Below are positions 32,473-40,841 of a stretch of 64,000 bases of DNA, one piece after another. Below the pieces are notes generated by a model that saw only the letters and a program-made list of their open reading frames with translations, had not been told where the DNA came from and did not search any database. The stretch spans positions 1 to 64,000 of the forward strand of contig URXV01000003.1 in assembly GCA_900551865.1 (NCBI GenBank), written 5' to 3'. Each line of letters starts with the position of its first letter. Positions within the stretch are counted from its first letter, which is position 1. The translations under genes were made by a program, and so were the position numbers. Source of the DNA: an uncultured Rickettsiales bacterium (lineage in GTDB: Bacteria > Pseudomonadota > Alphaproteobacteria > RF32 > CAG-239).

Positions 32473-34461
32473 TTAAATATCCAAGTCCTCGGCGAATTTT
32501 GCCCTTTCTATAATGAATTTGAACCGCTGTTCGGGGTCTTTTCCCATCAGCCGCTCAACCTGCCGCCGCGTTTCAAACGCTTCGTCGCGCGCTTCTTCGG
32601 TGTTTGCCGTCGGAATCACGACCCGCAGCAAAACGCGGTTATTCTTGTCCATCGTCGTTTCTTTCAGCTGCAGCGCGCTCATCTCGCCCAAGCCTTTAAA
32701 ACGGCTGATATCCGGTTTTTGGTTGGCCTTTGCCTTGCTGAGGATTTTGTCTTTCTCCTCATCGTCCAGCGCGTAGTAGTTTTTGCCGCCGAAAACGATT
32801 TTATACAGCGGCGGCGTCGCGATAAACAGGTGCCCGTGTTCTATCAGTTTCGGCATATACTGGTAGAAAAACGTCATCAGAAGCGAGGTAATGTGTGCGC
32901 CGTCCACGTCCGCATCGGTCATAATGATGATTTTTTCGTAGCGCAGGTTTTCCTCTTTATAATTGTCTTTGGTGCCGCAGCCCAGCGCTTCAATCATGTC
33001 TTTGATTTCCTGGTTTTGCGTAATCTTGTCTAGGCTGGCGCTTGCAACGTTAAGGATTTTTCCGCGCAGGGGCAGAATTGCCTGCGTCATGCGGTCGCGT
33101 CCCTGCTTGGCGGAGCCGCCTGCGGAGTCGCCCTCAACGATAAATATTTCCGTATCCTCGGCCGCCGCTTTGGAACAGTCCGCCAGTTTCCCCGGCAGGC
33201 GCAGCTTCTTTGTCGGCGATTTGCGGTTCTGCACTTTTTCTTCTTTTCTTTTTTTGCGCAGTTCGGCACGGCTGACGACATATTCAATCAGCGCGCTGGC
33301 GTTTTCCTTGTCCGAAGACAGCCAGTGGTCAAATGAATCTTTAACCGCCTTCTCCACCAGATAAGCCGCCTTGGTGGACGTCAGTTTGTCCTTCGTCTGC
33401 CCCTGAAACTGCGGGTCGCGGATAAATACCGACAGCATAATCGCCGCGTCGCTCAAAAAGTCCTCCGCCGTAATGCCCGCCGCTTTTTTGATGTTGGCCA
33501 TATCGGCATATTCCTTAAGCCCTTTGAGCAATGCCGTGCGGAAACCCTGCTCGTGCGTTCCGCCCTGCGGCGTGATGACCGTGTTGCAGTAGGAATTGCA
33601 AAAGCCTTTCTCGTCGTCGGGCCAGGTAATGGCCCATTCAACCTTACCTTCGTCGCCCGACAGTTCCGCCTCGCCGGAAAACGGCGTCCGGTTAATTGTC
33701 AGCCGTGTGCCGATTTGGTAATTCAAAAAGTCCAGCAGCCCGTTCGGAAAGTTGAACTCGGTTTCGGTCGGAATGTCGTCGCCGGCAGCCAGAACTTCCG
33801 GCGCACATTTCCAGAATATTTTAATTCCTTTGAACAGAAAAGCCTTTGAACGTGCCATGCGGTAAATTTTCGCCGGAACGAATTTATTGTCCGTGCCGAA
33901 AATCTCCTCGTCAGGCAGAAACGTAATGCTCGTGCCGCGGCGGTTAGGGGCGTTTCCGACTAAAATCAGCGGCGTAACCGGCTTTCCGCGTGAATATTCC
34001 TGCCGGTAAAGTTTCCTGTCGCGTGCCACTTCCACCACCAGCTTTTTTGACAGGGCGTTGACGACCGACGAACCGACACCGTGCAGACCGCCGGAAACTT
34101 TATAAGCGTTTCCGCCGAACTTGCCGCCCGAATGGAGTGTCGTCAGGATGACCTCCAATGCGGACTTGCCCGGATATTTCGGATGGTCGTCTACCGGAAT
34201 GCCGCGGCCGTTGTCGGTAATCGTTACCGACAGGTCGGCGTTGACGGCGATGTCAATCCGGTTCGCATAGCCTGCGACCGCCTCGTCCATGGAGTTGTCA
34301 AGGATTTCCGCCACCAGATGGTGCAGCGCCTGTTCGTCCGTTCCGCCGATATACATGCCGGGACGGTGCCGTACCGGGTCAAGCCCCTCCAGAACTTCAA
34401 TGTCGCGCGCCGAATATTCTTCCTTGGCGGCGGTTGCGGAATTTTCAAACAAATCGCTCAT
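32473..34461 (-). CDS. parE: DNA topoisomerase IV subunit B
   Basis: The 662-residue ATPase subunit that, with ParC, decatenates daughter chromosomes. The GHKL ATPase domain shows EILDNSMDEAVAGYA (~51), DNGRGIPVD (~82) and GGLHGVGSSVVNAL (~123). The transducer follows with the QTKDKLTS Lys loop (~348). The TOPRIM domain has IVEGDSAGGSAKQGRDR (~444) and MTDADVDGAH (~523), then RFKGLGEM (~597). SKGRE is replaced by SAKQG, typical of ParE, and the short length without a GyrB insertion separates it from GyrB. The start is ATG at 34461 with GAGGAAA upstream. Confidence 0.95.
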   Translation of the reverse strand: MSDLFENSATAAKEEYSARDIEVLEGLDPVRHRPGMYIGGTDEQALHHLVAEILDNSMDEAVAGYANRIDIAVNADLSVTITDNGRGIPVDDHPKYPGKSALEVILTTLHSGGKFGGNAYKVSGGLHGVGSSVVNALSKKLVVEVARDRKLYRQEYSRGKPVTPLILVGNAPNRRGTSITFLPDEEIFGTDNKFVPAKIYRMARSKAFLFKGIKIFWKCAPEVLAAGDDIPTETEFNFPNGLLDFLNYQIGTRLTINRTPFSGEAELSGDEGKVEWAITWPDDEKGFCNSYCNTVITPQGGTHEQGFRTALLKGLKEYADMANIKKAAGITAEDFLSDAAIMLSVFIRDPQFQGQTKDKLTSTKAAYLVEKAVKDSFDHWLSSDKENASALIEYVVSRAELRKKRKEEKVQNRKSPTKKLRLPGKLADCSKAAAEDTEIFIVEGDSAGGSAKQGRDRMTQAILPLRGKILNVASASLDKITQNQEIKDMIEALGCGTKDNYKEENLRYEKIIIMTDADVDGAHITSLLMTFFYQYMPKLIEHGHLFIATPPLYKIVFGGKNYYALDDEEKDKILSKAKANQKPDISRFKGLGEMSALQLKETTMDKNNRVLLRVVIPTANTEEARDEAFETRRQVERLMGKDPEQRFKFIIERAKFAEDLDI

Positions 34462-34723
34462 ATTTTCCTCTGATGTTTTTTTCTTTGCCCGGAAGCTGCC
34501 CTCCGGCCGTTATTTTCGTAATCATCTCGCCAAAACATATAGAAACAAAAGGAAAAACACAAGAAAAATCTCCAATTCTTAAACAGAAAAAGCCTTTTTG
34601 CCGCCTTAGGGAGCATATTTTGCTCAGGCAGAAAAAGCGAAATTAAAAAAATAAACAAAAAACTTGCATTCTGTCAAAAATAGTGTTAAAAAGAACTGTA
34701 TTTTTAATTTTTAATATATAGTT

Positions 34724-35392
34724 ATGTCAAAAGGACCATTCACTGCCCGTATCAATCAGATTGATACCGCAGAAAATTTCCACATCTTACAGGTGGAGCA
34801 GTTAACCGAACAGTTTTTTCACGGCCAGAAGGAAACGTTGAAAGTTCCCGCAGACGAACGGCTTTCTTCTTTGCGCTCCGGCGACGTTGTTACGTATTAC
34901 CGTGCGGAGGAAGAGTATGTCATTACGGAAACGCCGCATTCGGAAGAACGTGTCGTACTCTTGTTTAAGCGCAGTCCTGACGGACTGGGGCTGCCGGAAA
35001 AGAGCTGTCTGTGGATAGCTCCGGGTAAGCCTCTGATGCAGCTGCCGGATTTGCCGCGTATTGTTCAAATTCTGCTCGGTTTATCTTCTTATTACGGTAA
35101 ACGGGAGGATTTGGTAAGAGCCGCGCTGGATATTCTGGCGCTGTCGCAGGATGCCGAAGCGATTGATGCGCTGTTCTCAATTCGTCCGGATTTGCTGGAT
35201 AAACTGTTGGGAATGGAATATGCGGTTGTTTCCGTGCAAGTTGCCGATTCGCTCATTGCTTTGGCTTTGGCCGGCGCCGATTTGGAACACCCACGCCGCC
35301 GTGATTTGCGGCAGATTCTTTCTTTGGCGCTGCTTCACGGCGAAGCTCAGGCCAAAATTTATGACTTTATCGCTTCATACGAACGCGAATAG
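34724..35392 (+). CDS. Hypothetical protein
   Basis: A 222-residue cytosolic protein. The N-terminal ~90 residues look beta-rich (FTARINQIDTAENFHILQVEQLTEQFF, DVVTYYRAEEEYVITE). The C-terminal half is helical and Leu/Ala-rich (RIVQILLGLSSYYGKREDLVRAALDILAL, SLIALALAGADLEHPRRRDLRQILSLALLHGEAQAKIYDFI). I do not recognise the family. There is no clear SD before ATG 34724, and the upstream region is very AT-rich. It stands alone between divergent parE and the terminator at 35466. Confidence 0.7.
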   Translation: MSKGPFTARINQIDTAENFHILQVEQLTEQFFHGQKETLKVPADERLSSLRSGDVVTYYRAEEEYVITETPHSEERVVLLFKRSPDGLGLPEKSCLWIAPGKPLMQLPDLPRIVQILLGLSSYYGKREDLVRAALDILALSQDAEAIDALFSIRPDLLDKLLGMEYAVVSVQVADSLIALALAGADLEHPRRRDLRQILSLALLHGEAQAKIYDFIASYERE

Positions 35393-35465
35393 GTCATAAG
35401 GGCCGACGCATTCCCTGTCCGTATGCAGACGGTGCCTGAACGGTTGCCGCTTCCAACACTTGTAA

Positions 35466-35519
35466 AAAACCGTATTTTCCCTCCTTTGTTTAAAGGGGCG
35501 GAAAATACGGCTTTTTTTT
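35466..35519 (+). terminator. Rho-independent terminator
   Basis: Long stem AACCGTATTTTCC / GGAAAATACGG followed by a C and T8. Confidence 0.85.
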
Positions 35520-35540
35520 GCCTGAATATCAAAAAAAGTC

Positions 35541-35569
35541 TTGCAAATTAAATCTTTTGCCCTTATAAA
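35541..35569 (+). promoter_or_regulatory. Promoter of rpsB-tsf
   Basis: TTGCAA (35541-35546), 17 bp, TATAAA (35564-35569). The predicted transcript starts near 35576, giving a leader of about 150 nt. Confidence 0.65.
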
Positions 35570-35575
35570 CATGTG

Positions 35576-35726
35576 CGAAAACGGCAATCCCGCCGTTTTT
35601 ATAATTCACACGCAGGAATGGCGTCGGTCTGCCCGGATGGAAAGGACAGGCTTCACGCTCCGGTGCTTAAAGCGATTTAAGCCGAAATCCTGCGGAGGTT
35701 TAACCGGAAAATAAGGAAAAATAAAA
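35576..35726 (+). promoter_or_regulatory. Structured rpsB 5' leader
   Basis: A first hairpin at the transcript start pairs AAAACGGC (35578-35585) with GCCGTTTT (35592-35599). A long-range stem CGCAGGA (35611-35617) / TCCTGCG (35688-35694) encloses a hairpin GCTTAAA / TTTAAGC closed by a GCGA tetraloop (35665-35682). S2 autoregulates its own mRNA leader in other bacteria, so an S2-binding control region is plausible. The SD (AAGGA) lies at about 35713. Confidence 0.5.
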
Positions 35727-36500
35727 ATGACACTTCCTACTTTTACATTGCGTCAGCTTGTTGAAGCCGGCGTACACTTCGGACACCACGCCCGTCGTTG
35801 GAATCCGCAGATGGCTCCGTATATCTACGGCAAAAAAGACAACGTTCACATCATTGATCTGCAGAAGACTTATCCGATGCTCTACACAGCGCTGGCAGTT
35901 GCCCGCGACGTAGCGGCCAAAGGCGGCAAGGTTCTGTTTGTCGCGACCAAGCGTCAGGCTCAGGACATTGTTAAGGAAAGCGCTGAAAGATGCGGACAGT
36001 ACTATGTTAACTACCGTTGGCTCGGCGGTATGCTCACCAACTGGAAAACCGTTAACAAGTCTATCAACCGTCTCGTTAAGTTAAACGAAATGGAAGAAAA
36101 GAACGCCTATGACGGATATACCAAAAAAGAAATGCAGAACATTAAGAAAGAACAGGAAAAGCTGGCTCTTTCTCTGGACGGCATCAAAAACATGGGTGGC
36201 CAGCCTGATTTGCTGTTCGTAATCGATACGCCGAAAGAGGCTTTGGCGATTAAAGAAGCCAAAAAACTGGGTATCCCGGTAATCGGCATCACCGATACGA
36301 ATGCAAACCCGAATGACGTTGACTATCCGGTTCCGGGCAACGACGATGCCATTCGCGCCATCCAGCTGTATTGCGAACTCGTTTCTTCTGCAATTCTGGA
36401 CGGTATGCAGGCGGAAATCGCTGCTCAGGGCGTCAAGGTTGACGACGCGGTAAATGCGGCGGCTGACGAAGCATTTGTTGAAAATGTAGAAAACGCTTAA
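35727..36500 (+). CDS. rpsB: 30S ribosomal protein S2
   Basis: A 257-residue S2 protein of the small subunit head/body junction. Signatures are LVEAGVHFGHHARRWNPQMAPYIYG (~10-34), GGKVLFVATKRQAQDIV (~65) and YYVNYRWLGGMLTNWKT (~90-106). A coiled-coil region follows (~125-150), then DTKEAL-like DTPKEALAIKEAKKLGIPVIGI (~170) and PGNDDAIRAIQLYC (~208). The C-terminal tail is acidic and Ala-rich. It is followed by tsf as in most bacteria. Confidence 0.97.
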   Translation: MTLPTFTLRQLVEAGVHFGHHARRWNPQMAPYIYGKKDNVHIIDLQKTYPMLYTALAVARDVAAKGGKVLFVATKRQAQDIVKESAERCGQYYVNYRWLGGMLTNWKTVNKSINRLVKLNEMEEKNAYDGYTKKEMQNIKKEQEKLALSLDGIKNMGGQPDLLFVIDTPKEALAIKEAKKLGIPVIGITDTNANPNDVDYPVPGNDDAIRAIQLYCELVSSAILDGMQAEIAAQGVKVDDAVNAAADEAFVENVENA

Positions 36501-36526
36501 TTCTTTTTAAGCATTGCATAAAAAAG

Positions 36527-36553
36527 CAGGCGGCGGCTTTCGGGCTGCCGCCG
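36527..36553 (+). promoter_or_regulatory. GC-rich stem-loop between rpsB and tsf
   Basis: GGCGGC / GCCGCC stem in the 91-bp spacer, without a T run. It could attenuate or protect mRNA and adjust tsf expression relative to rpsB. Confidence 0.4.
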
Positions 36554-36591
36554 GACTATCGTATTTAGAACATCAAACAAGGGGAATGATA

Positions 36592-37524
36592 ATGGCAGAA
36601 ATTACCGCAGCTCTGGTAAAAAGTTTAAGAGAGACTTCCGGTGCCGGCATGCTGGATTGCAAAAAGGCGCTGGTTGAAACCAATGGCAATATGGAAGAGG
36701 CAATTGACTGGCTCCGTAAAAAAGGCCTGGCTTCCGCTGCCAAAAAAGCCAGCCGTATCGCCGCAGAAGGTCTGGTATCCGTATATGTGGAAGGCAATGC
36801 CGGTGCGGTTGTTGAAGTAAACTCCGAAACCGACTTCGTTGCCAAGAACGATATTTTTCAGGATTATGTTGAAAATGCCGCCAAGGCTGCTCTGGCCGTC
36901 AAAGGCGATGTTGAAGGCCTGAAAGCTTTCACCTGCCCGGTAACCGGCAAGGATATGGGAACGATTTTGACCGATATGATTGCCAAAATCGGTGAAAATA
37001 TGAACCTGCGCCGCGCCGCTTATCTGAGTGCCGCCAATGGCGTCGTCTGCTCCTACATTCACAACGCCGTTCGTCCGAATGTCGGCAAAATCGGCGTTCT
37101 GGTTGCGGTTGAGGGCAATGCCGACAAGGCTAAAATGCAGGAACTGGGCAAGCATGTTGCTATGCACATTGCTGCCACCAACCCGATTGCGATGACGATT
37201 GCCGAAGTTCCGGCCGAAGCCGTTGAGCGCGAAAAGAACATTTTCAGCGAGCAGGCTCTGGCTTCCGGCAAACCGGCGAACATCGTTGAAAAAATGGTTG
37301 AAGGCCGTATCCGCAAGTACTATGAAGAAGTTGTCTTGGAAGAACAGGCATACATTATGGATCCGGATAAAAAGGTGAAAGACGTTGTTGCCGAATTTGC
37401 CAAAGAAAACAACACCGACGTTAAACTCGGCGGTTTTGTATGCTTCAAGCTCGGCGAAGGCCTGCAGAAGAAAGAAGAAGACTTTGCCGCCGAAGTTGCC
37501 GCTCAGCTCGGCAAGTCTGCATAA
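36592..37524 (+). CDS. tsf: Elongation factor Ts
   Basis: A 310-residue nucleotide exchange factor for EF-Tu. It begins AEITAALVKSLRETSGAGMLDCKKALVETNGNMEEAIDWLRKKG, the UBA-like N-terminal domain, followed by VEVNSETDFVAKNDIF (~71-86), the EF-Tu contact motif with TDFVA. The two core subdomains and the helical hairpin follow. ATG 36592 is chosen because AGGGG ends seven bases upstream, and the in-frame ATG at 36586 is too close. It is the second gene of the rpsB-tsf operon, ended by the terminator at 37605. Confidence 0.97.
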   Translation: MAEITAALVKSLRETSGAGMLDCKKALVETNGNMEEAIDWLRKKGLASAAKKASRIAAEGLVSVYVEGNAGAVVEVNSETDFVAKNDIFQDYVENAAKAALAVKGDVEGLKAFTCPVTGKDMGTILTDMIAKIGENMNLRRAAYLSAANGVVCSYIHNAVRPNVGKIGVLVAVEGNADKAKMQELGKHVAMHIAATNPIAMTIAEVPAEAVEREKNIFSEQALASGKPANIVEKMVEGRIRKYYEEVVLEEQAYIMDPDKKVKDVVAEFAKENNTDVKLGGFVCFKLGEGLQKKEEDFAAEVAAQLGKSA

Positions 37525-37604
37525 GTTTTGGCTTTAGAGCATAAATGCCGTTTGGTACAAAAATAATGCTGTAAGGTATAAGATTGTGCCAAGCCTGAAC
37601 GAGA

Positions 37605-37637
37605 GCAGCCGGAATTAAATTCCGGCTGTTTTTTTAT
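37605..37637 (+). terminator. Rho-independent terminator after tsf
   Basis: AGCCGGAATT / AATTCCGGCT stem followed by GT and T6. Confidence 0.85.
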
Positions 37638-37710
37638 TTTCTGAATGTAAAAAGTTCTTGATAAATAAAGTTCTTAATAAATTTCGCTTTTATAAATGTT
37701 TACTTGTGAT

Positions 37711-37827
37711 AAAAAACGGTCATTAATTTTCTACACATAAAGTTTTATGTCCGGCAAGACTAAAGTATTGTTTTTGCACAACGGCAGAGTAACATAAAAC
37801 TGCTGAATTAAAATGACCGTTTTTTTT
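37711..37827 (+). promoter_or_regulatory. Nested inverted-repeat leader of DUF4402 gene
   Basis: An outer pair of perfect 14-bp arms (37711-37724 / 37812-37825) ends in T8 just before the SD. Inside it AGTTTTATGT (37741-37750) pairs with ACATAAAACT (37792-37801). The same left segment can instead form the local hairpin ACATAAA-G-TTTTATGT (37735-37750), so two folds exclude each other. This resembles a transcription attenuator or riboswitch-like control. An invertible DNA element is a less likely alternative. Confidence 0.5.
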
Positions 37828-37843
37828 CAGCAGGTGAGTCGTT

Positions 37844-38719
37844 ATGCGTAAGAAGTTTTATTTTACTGTTTTATTGTTTATCTTGCTGCCGACATATTGT
37901 ATGGCCGCAGAATATGCCGTAAAAAAACAGGATGTAAGTTTCGGAAAGTTTACTCAAACTTCGGAAAATGCCGAAATTTATTTGTCGCCTGACGGCAGCG
38001 TTACGGCGGTAGGCGGGCGCGTTTCCGATGGGATGGCAGGAATAATACATTATTCTTTGGAAGATACAAAACAGGACGTAATGGTGAAAATGCCGGATAC
38101 CTATTCCATCTATGGCGATGGCATAGGCTGCAAATTTGAAATCTATAACCATACCTATAACCCGCAGCAGTTTAACCTGTATGTCGGCGGTCCGTCCGCA
38201 CAGAATGTATATATCGGCGCGACCCTGCGCATAACCGGGATTTGCGAACCGGGAACATACTCAGCGACGTATTATGTCAGTCCATCGATAAATGGGCTCA
38301 ATAGCGGTTTTAGAACACCGCTTCGGGTTTCGTTGATTATCGAGGAAAAAATAGGTATCCGTGAAACACAATCTCTTGATTTCGGAACATTGGTTTCTCC
38401 GGCTGTGGACAGTACCGTTACGGTAGATTATAACGGCAGTCGCCAAAGTTCCGGAAACATACATTTACACTCGTCAAAAGCGTCCAACGGTGTTTTTCAG
38501 CTTGAGGGGATAGCCGGGCGCAAGGTAAATGTAACGTTCCCGTCATCAGTGGATATTGGCGGCGGTATGGTTGTCAGCGATTTTACGGCGGATACGGGAT
38601 TGTCTTTTCCGCTGGGAGCAGAGCGGCAGAATATGAATGTCGGGGCGACGTTGAATGTGCCTGCCGGTACACCTGAAGGAGAATACAGCGGTCAATATAC
38701 CGTAACTGTCAGCTATTAA
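37844..38719 (+). CDS. Secreted DUF4402 family protein
   Basis: A protein of 291 residues. A signal peptide (MRKKFYFTVLLFILLPTYCMA, cleavage before AEYA) is followed by beta-rich sequence. The C-terminal half has the DUF4402 pattern LDFGTLVSP (~183), SGNIHLHSSKASNGVFQLEGIAGRKVNVTFP (~205-235), ADTGLSFPLGA and NVGATLNVPAGTPEGEYSGQYTVTVSY at the end. The first half (~25-165) repeats the design (VSFGKFTQT, IYIGATLRI, GICEPGTYSATYYVSPS), so it is probably two tandem domains. Such proteins are envelope- or surface-located, sometimes fibre-like. It is monocistronic under an elaborate leader. Confidence 0.75.
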   Translation: MRKKFYFTVLLFILLPTYCMAAEYAVKKQDVSFGKFTQTSENAEIYLSPDGSVTAVGGRVSDGMAGIIHYSLEDTKQDVMVKMPDTYSIYGDGIGCKFEIYNHTYNPQQFNLYVGGPSAQNVYIGATLRITGICEPGTYSATYYVSPSINGLNSGFRTPLRVSLIIEEKIGIRETQSLDFGTLVSPAVDSTVTVDYNGSRQSSGNIHLHSSKASNGVFQLEGIAGRKVNVTFPSSVDIGGGMVVSDFTADTGLSFPLGAERQNMNVGATLNVPAGTPEGEYSGQYTVTVSY

Positions 38720-38724
38720 TAAAA

Positions 38725-38752
38725 ACAGGTTCAGCCAGATGGCTGAACCTGT
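38725..38752 (-). terminator. Rho-independent terminator of sirtuin gene 1
   Basis: A 12-bp perfect stem (ACAGGTTCAGCC / GGCTGAACCTGT) with T5 on the minus-strand 3' side, between the convergent DUF4402 and sirtuin genes. Confidence 0.65.
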
Positions 38753-38787
38753 GTGTCAGAACCTGTATTTTCGGCAGTGGACGGTAA

Positions 38788-39498
38788 TTAAGCCGTCATA
38801 AGCAGAGTTCTGACAAATTCCGGCAGCGTTTCTTCCGCTTTGCCTAAAACCAGACGGTCAAAACAAACGCTGTTTGTCGGTGGTTCCAAATTAAAAGCAA
38901 GTGTTTTGGCGCCGTTTTTCCAAGCTTCCCAGGCAAAACGGGAAGCGGGAGGAATTTCTCCTGACGTTCCGACTGCAACGAATAGGTCGGCGCAGCGCAG
39001 CAGTTCTTTCGCAACAGAAGTGAACATTATTTCTTCGCCGAAGAAGACAATGTCCGGCCGCAGCGATTTCTCGGCGCGGCAAAAAGGGCAGGGCGTTTCA
39101 GCCGTTATATCGTCCCATGTTTCCCAGGCATTATGGCAATGAGAGCATCGGATTTTGTTAATTTGCCCGTGAATGTGATACACGTTTTCGCTGCCCGCCT
39201 TTTCATGCAGGGTATCCATGTTTTGCGTCAGGATATATACTTCTCCTGAATAGCCCTGTTGTAGCCAGCTGATTGCCAAATGGGCGGCATTGGGCTTTGC
39301 TTCGGCCATTTCTTGCCTTAAACCGTTATAAAAGTCAAGCACGTCACTGCGCCGTAGCGAAAGGGCTTCCGCCGTTGCCACCTCTTCGGGATTGCGGTTG
39401 TTCCACAAACCGTTTTTTCCGCGGAAGAGCGATAGCCCGGATTCGGCGGAAATGCCGGCACCGGTCAGAAATACAATTTTACGGTATTGGAATTGCAT
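38788..39498 (-). CDS. SIR2 family NAD-dependent protein deacylase, paralogue 1
   Basis: A protein of 236 residues. NAD site: FLTGAGISAESGLSLFRG (~11-28) and TQNMDTLHEKAG (~92). Catalytic His: YHIHGQ (~107). Zinc site: CSHC and CPFC (Cys at ~115, 118, 135, 138). Later motifs are PDIVFFGE and VAVGTSGEIPPA. The position of the Y-x-x-R desuccinylase pair of CobB reads FYNGLR: Tyr is kept, with Arg one residue further than usual. It removes acyl groups from lysine using NAD. It is preceded directly by the 72-nt structured leader shared with the gene at 50880. A second sirtuin lies at 42151. Confidence 0.92.
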   Translation of the reverse strand: MQFQYRKIVFLTGAGISAESGLSLFRGKNGLWNNRNPEEVATAEALSLRRSDVLDFYNGLRQEMAEAKPNAAHLAISWLQQGYSGEVYILTQNMDTLHEKAGSENVYHIHGQINKIRCSHCHNAWETWDDITAETPCPFCRAEKSLRPDIVFFGEEIMFTSVAKELLRCADLFVAVGTSGEIPPASRFAWEAWKNGAKTLAFNLEPPTNSVCFDRLVLGKAEETLPEFVRTLLMTA

Positions 39499-39570
39499 AA
39501 ATTTGGGCTTTTTTTAACGAGGTTGGCTCCTTTTAGCCCATTCCTTCGTGAAACAGCCGTTTGCCGTTTC
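39499..39570 (-). promoter_or_regulatory. Shared structured leader element, copy A
   Basis: The minus strand immediately before the sirtuin ATG has the GAAAC...GTTTC hairpin, then GTTTCACGAAGGA, a small hairpin GGCT / AGCC, then AACCTCGTTAAAAAAA. ACGAaGG pairs with CCTCGT with one bulged A. Blocks of 13 and 16 nt are identical to copy B at 50804-50879, while the hairpin parts differ but stay paired. There is no SD near the ATG. Confidence 0.65.
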
Positions 39571-39671
39571 AAAATAATAAAACATATATTTATCAGAATA
39601 AGCGTATAATACGTTTTTTATACCGTTTGTCAACAAAATATCCAAATCAGATGCCGGTGGCGAAACAGATG

Positions 39672-39700
39672 TTGACAAACGTTCCGGATTTGGCTACAGT
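39672..39700 (+). promoter_or_regulatory. Sigma-70 type promoter of tyrA-like gene
   Basis: TTGACA (39672-39677), 17 bp, TACAGT (39695-39700), 46 bp before the start codon. Confidence 0.6.
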
Positions 39701-39746
39701 TCGCAGCGGTTCGTTGTTTATCCAAAGCAAATAAAAGGAAATCAGG

Positions 39747-40676
39747 ATGCTATTTGAAAAAGCGGCAATTTTGGGCATTGGCTTAATCGGCTCTTCGCTT
39801 GCCCGTTGCCTTAAGCAAAACGGCGATGTTAAAACGCTGGCTGTTTACGATGAAAATTCTGCCAACTTGCAAAAAGCCCGCGAACTGGATTTGGCCGATA
39901 TTTATGCCGGTAATCTGTGCGAAGCCGTCAAAGACGCCGATTTAGTCGTGTTCGCCACACCGGTCTGCGCATTTGGCGCGTTGGCGCGGGAGAGTGCGCC
40001 GTTCCTGAAAAAAGGAACAGTCATTACCGACGTCGGTTCGGTTAAACAATATAGCTTGCGCGAAGTGGAAAAATATTTAAACCGGCATAACGGTATGGTT
40101 GTTGTCGGAGGGCATCCTGTTGCCGGTACCGAAAAGTCCGGACCCGAAAACGGTTTTGCTTCGCTGTTTAAAGGGCGTTGGTGCATTTTGACGCCGGATG
40201 AAAATTCTTCGCCTGATGCCGTTGCCCGCCTGACGGCAATGTGGGAGCATTGCGGCATGAAGGTAGATACGATGGAACCTGCACATCATGATAAGGTTAT
40301 GGCAGCCGTATCGCACCTGCCGCAGCTGATTGCATATTCCATTGTCGGTACCGTTGCCGATTTGGAGGGATATGAACATAAGGAAATTATCAAATATTCC
40401 GCTGGCGGCTTTCGCGATTTTACGCGTATTGCCGGTTCTGACCCGACAATGTGGCGCGATGTCTTTTTGACCAACAAGCAGACGGTCTTGGAACTGATAC
40501 AGCGTTTTGTTGAAGATTTGATCGCTCTTGAACGTAATATTCGCTGGGACGAGGGGGATAAGCTGTTTGATTTGTTTAAGCGCACGCAGAAAATCCGCAA
40601 AGACGTTATCGAGGCCAAACAGGATCAGCCTGAACACGAAAAGCGCATTTTGGAAGAACTTGGCGCGGAATTTTGA
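39747..40676 (+). CDS. Prephenate/arogenate dehydrogenase family protein
   Basis: A 309-residue TyrA-family oxidoreductase that converts prephenate or arogenate in tyrosine synthesis with NAD(P). The nucleotide-binding fold starts AAILGIGLIGSSLARCLKQNG (~6-26). VVFATPV is at ~72, ITDVGSVK at ~93 and the substrate-site motif GGHPVAGTEKSGPE at ~121-134. SHLPQLIAY (~195) and SAGGFRDFTRIAGSDPTMWRDVFLTN (~221-246) hold the conserved His and Arg. No ACT domain is present, so feedback by tyrosine through ACT is not expected. It has its own promoter. Confidence 0.9.
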   Translation: MLFEKAAILGIGLIGSSLARCLKQNGDVKTLAVYDENSANLQKARELDLADIYAGNLCEAVKDADLVVFATPVCAFGALARESAPFLKKGTVITDVGSVKQYSLREVEKYLNRHNGMVVVGGHPVAGTEKSGPENGFASLFKGRWCILTPDENSSPDAVARLTAMWEHCGMKVDTMEPAHHDKVMAAVSHLPQLIAYSIVGTVADLEGYEHKEIIKYSAGGFRDFTRIAGSDPTMWRDVFLTNKQTVLELIQRFVEDLIALERNIRWDEGDKLFDLFKRTQKIRKDVIEAKQDQPEHEKRILEELGAEF

Positions 40677-40698
40677 CCCCCATATTTCGCCCCCTCCG

Positions 40699-40760
40699 TG
40701 TTTGGAAACAGCCCATGTATTGAAAACGTCCCGTATTTTAAAACAGCCCGTGTTTTGCCT
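40699..40760. repeat. Degenerate tandem repeat (about 18 bp x 3)
   Basis: Three successive copies of a phrase like AAACAGCCCGTGTTTT (GAAACAGCCCATGTATT, AAAACGTCCCGTATTTT, AAAACAGCCCGTGTTTT) lie between the tyrA-like and lipoprotein genes. Confidence 0.45.
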
Positions 40761-40781
40761 CCCTGTTTGCGGTGAAAAATA

Positions 40782-40809
40782 TTGACAACCGAAAATAATG
40801 GATTACATT
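40782..40809 (+). promoter_or_regulatory. Sigma-70 type promoter of SlyB-like gene
   Basis: TTGACA (40782-40787), 16 bp, TACATT (40804-40809), 33 bp before the start codon. Confidence 0.6.
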
Positions 40810-40841
40810 ATACCAAACTTATCTAAAGAGGAGATATGTGT

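Noticed and set aside
37711..37825. Third invertible cassette before the DUF4402 gene
   Set aside because: Arms are shorter (14 bp), the core-like sequence points inward instead of outward, and no promoter with good boxes lies inside, so an RNA leader is the simpler reading.
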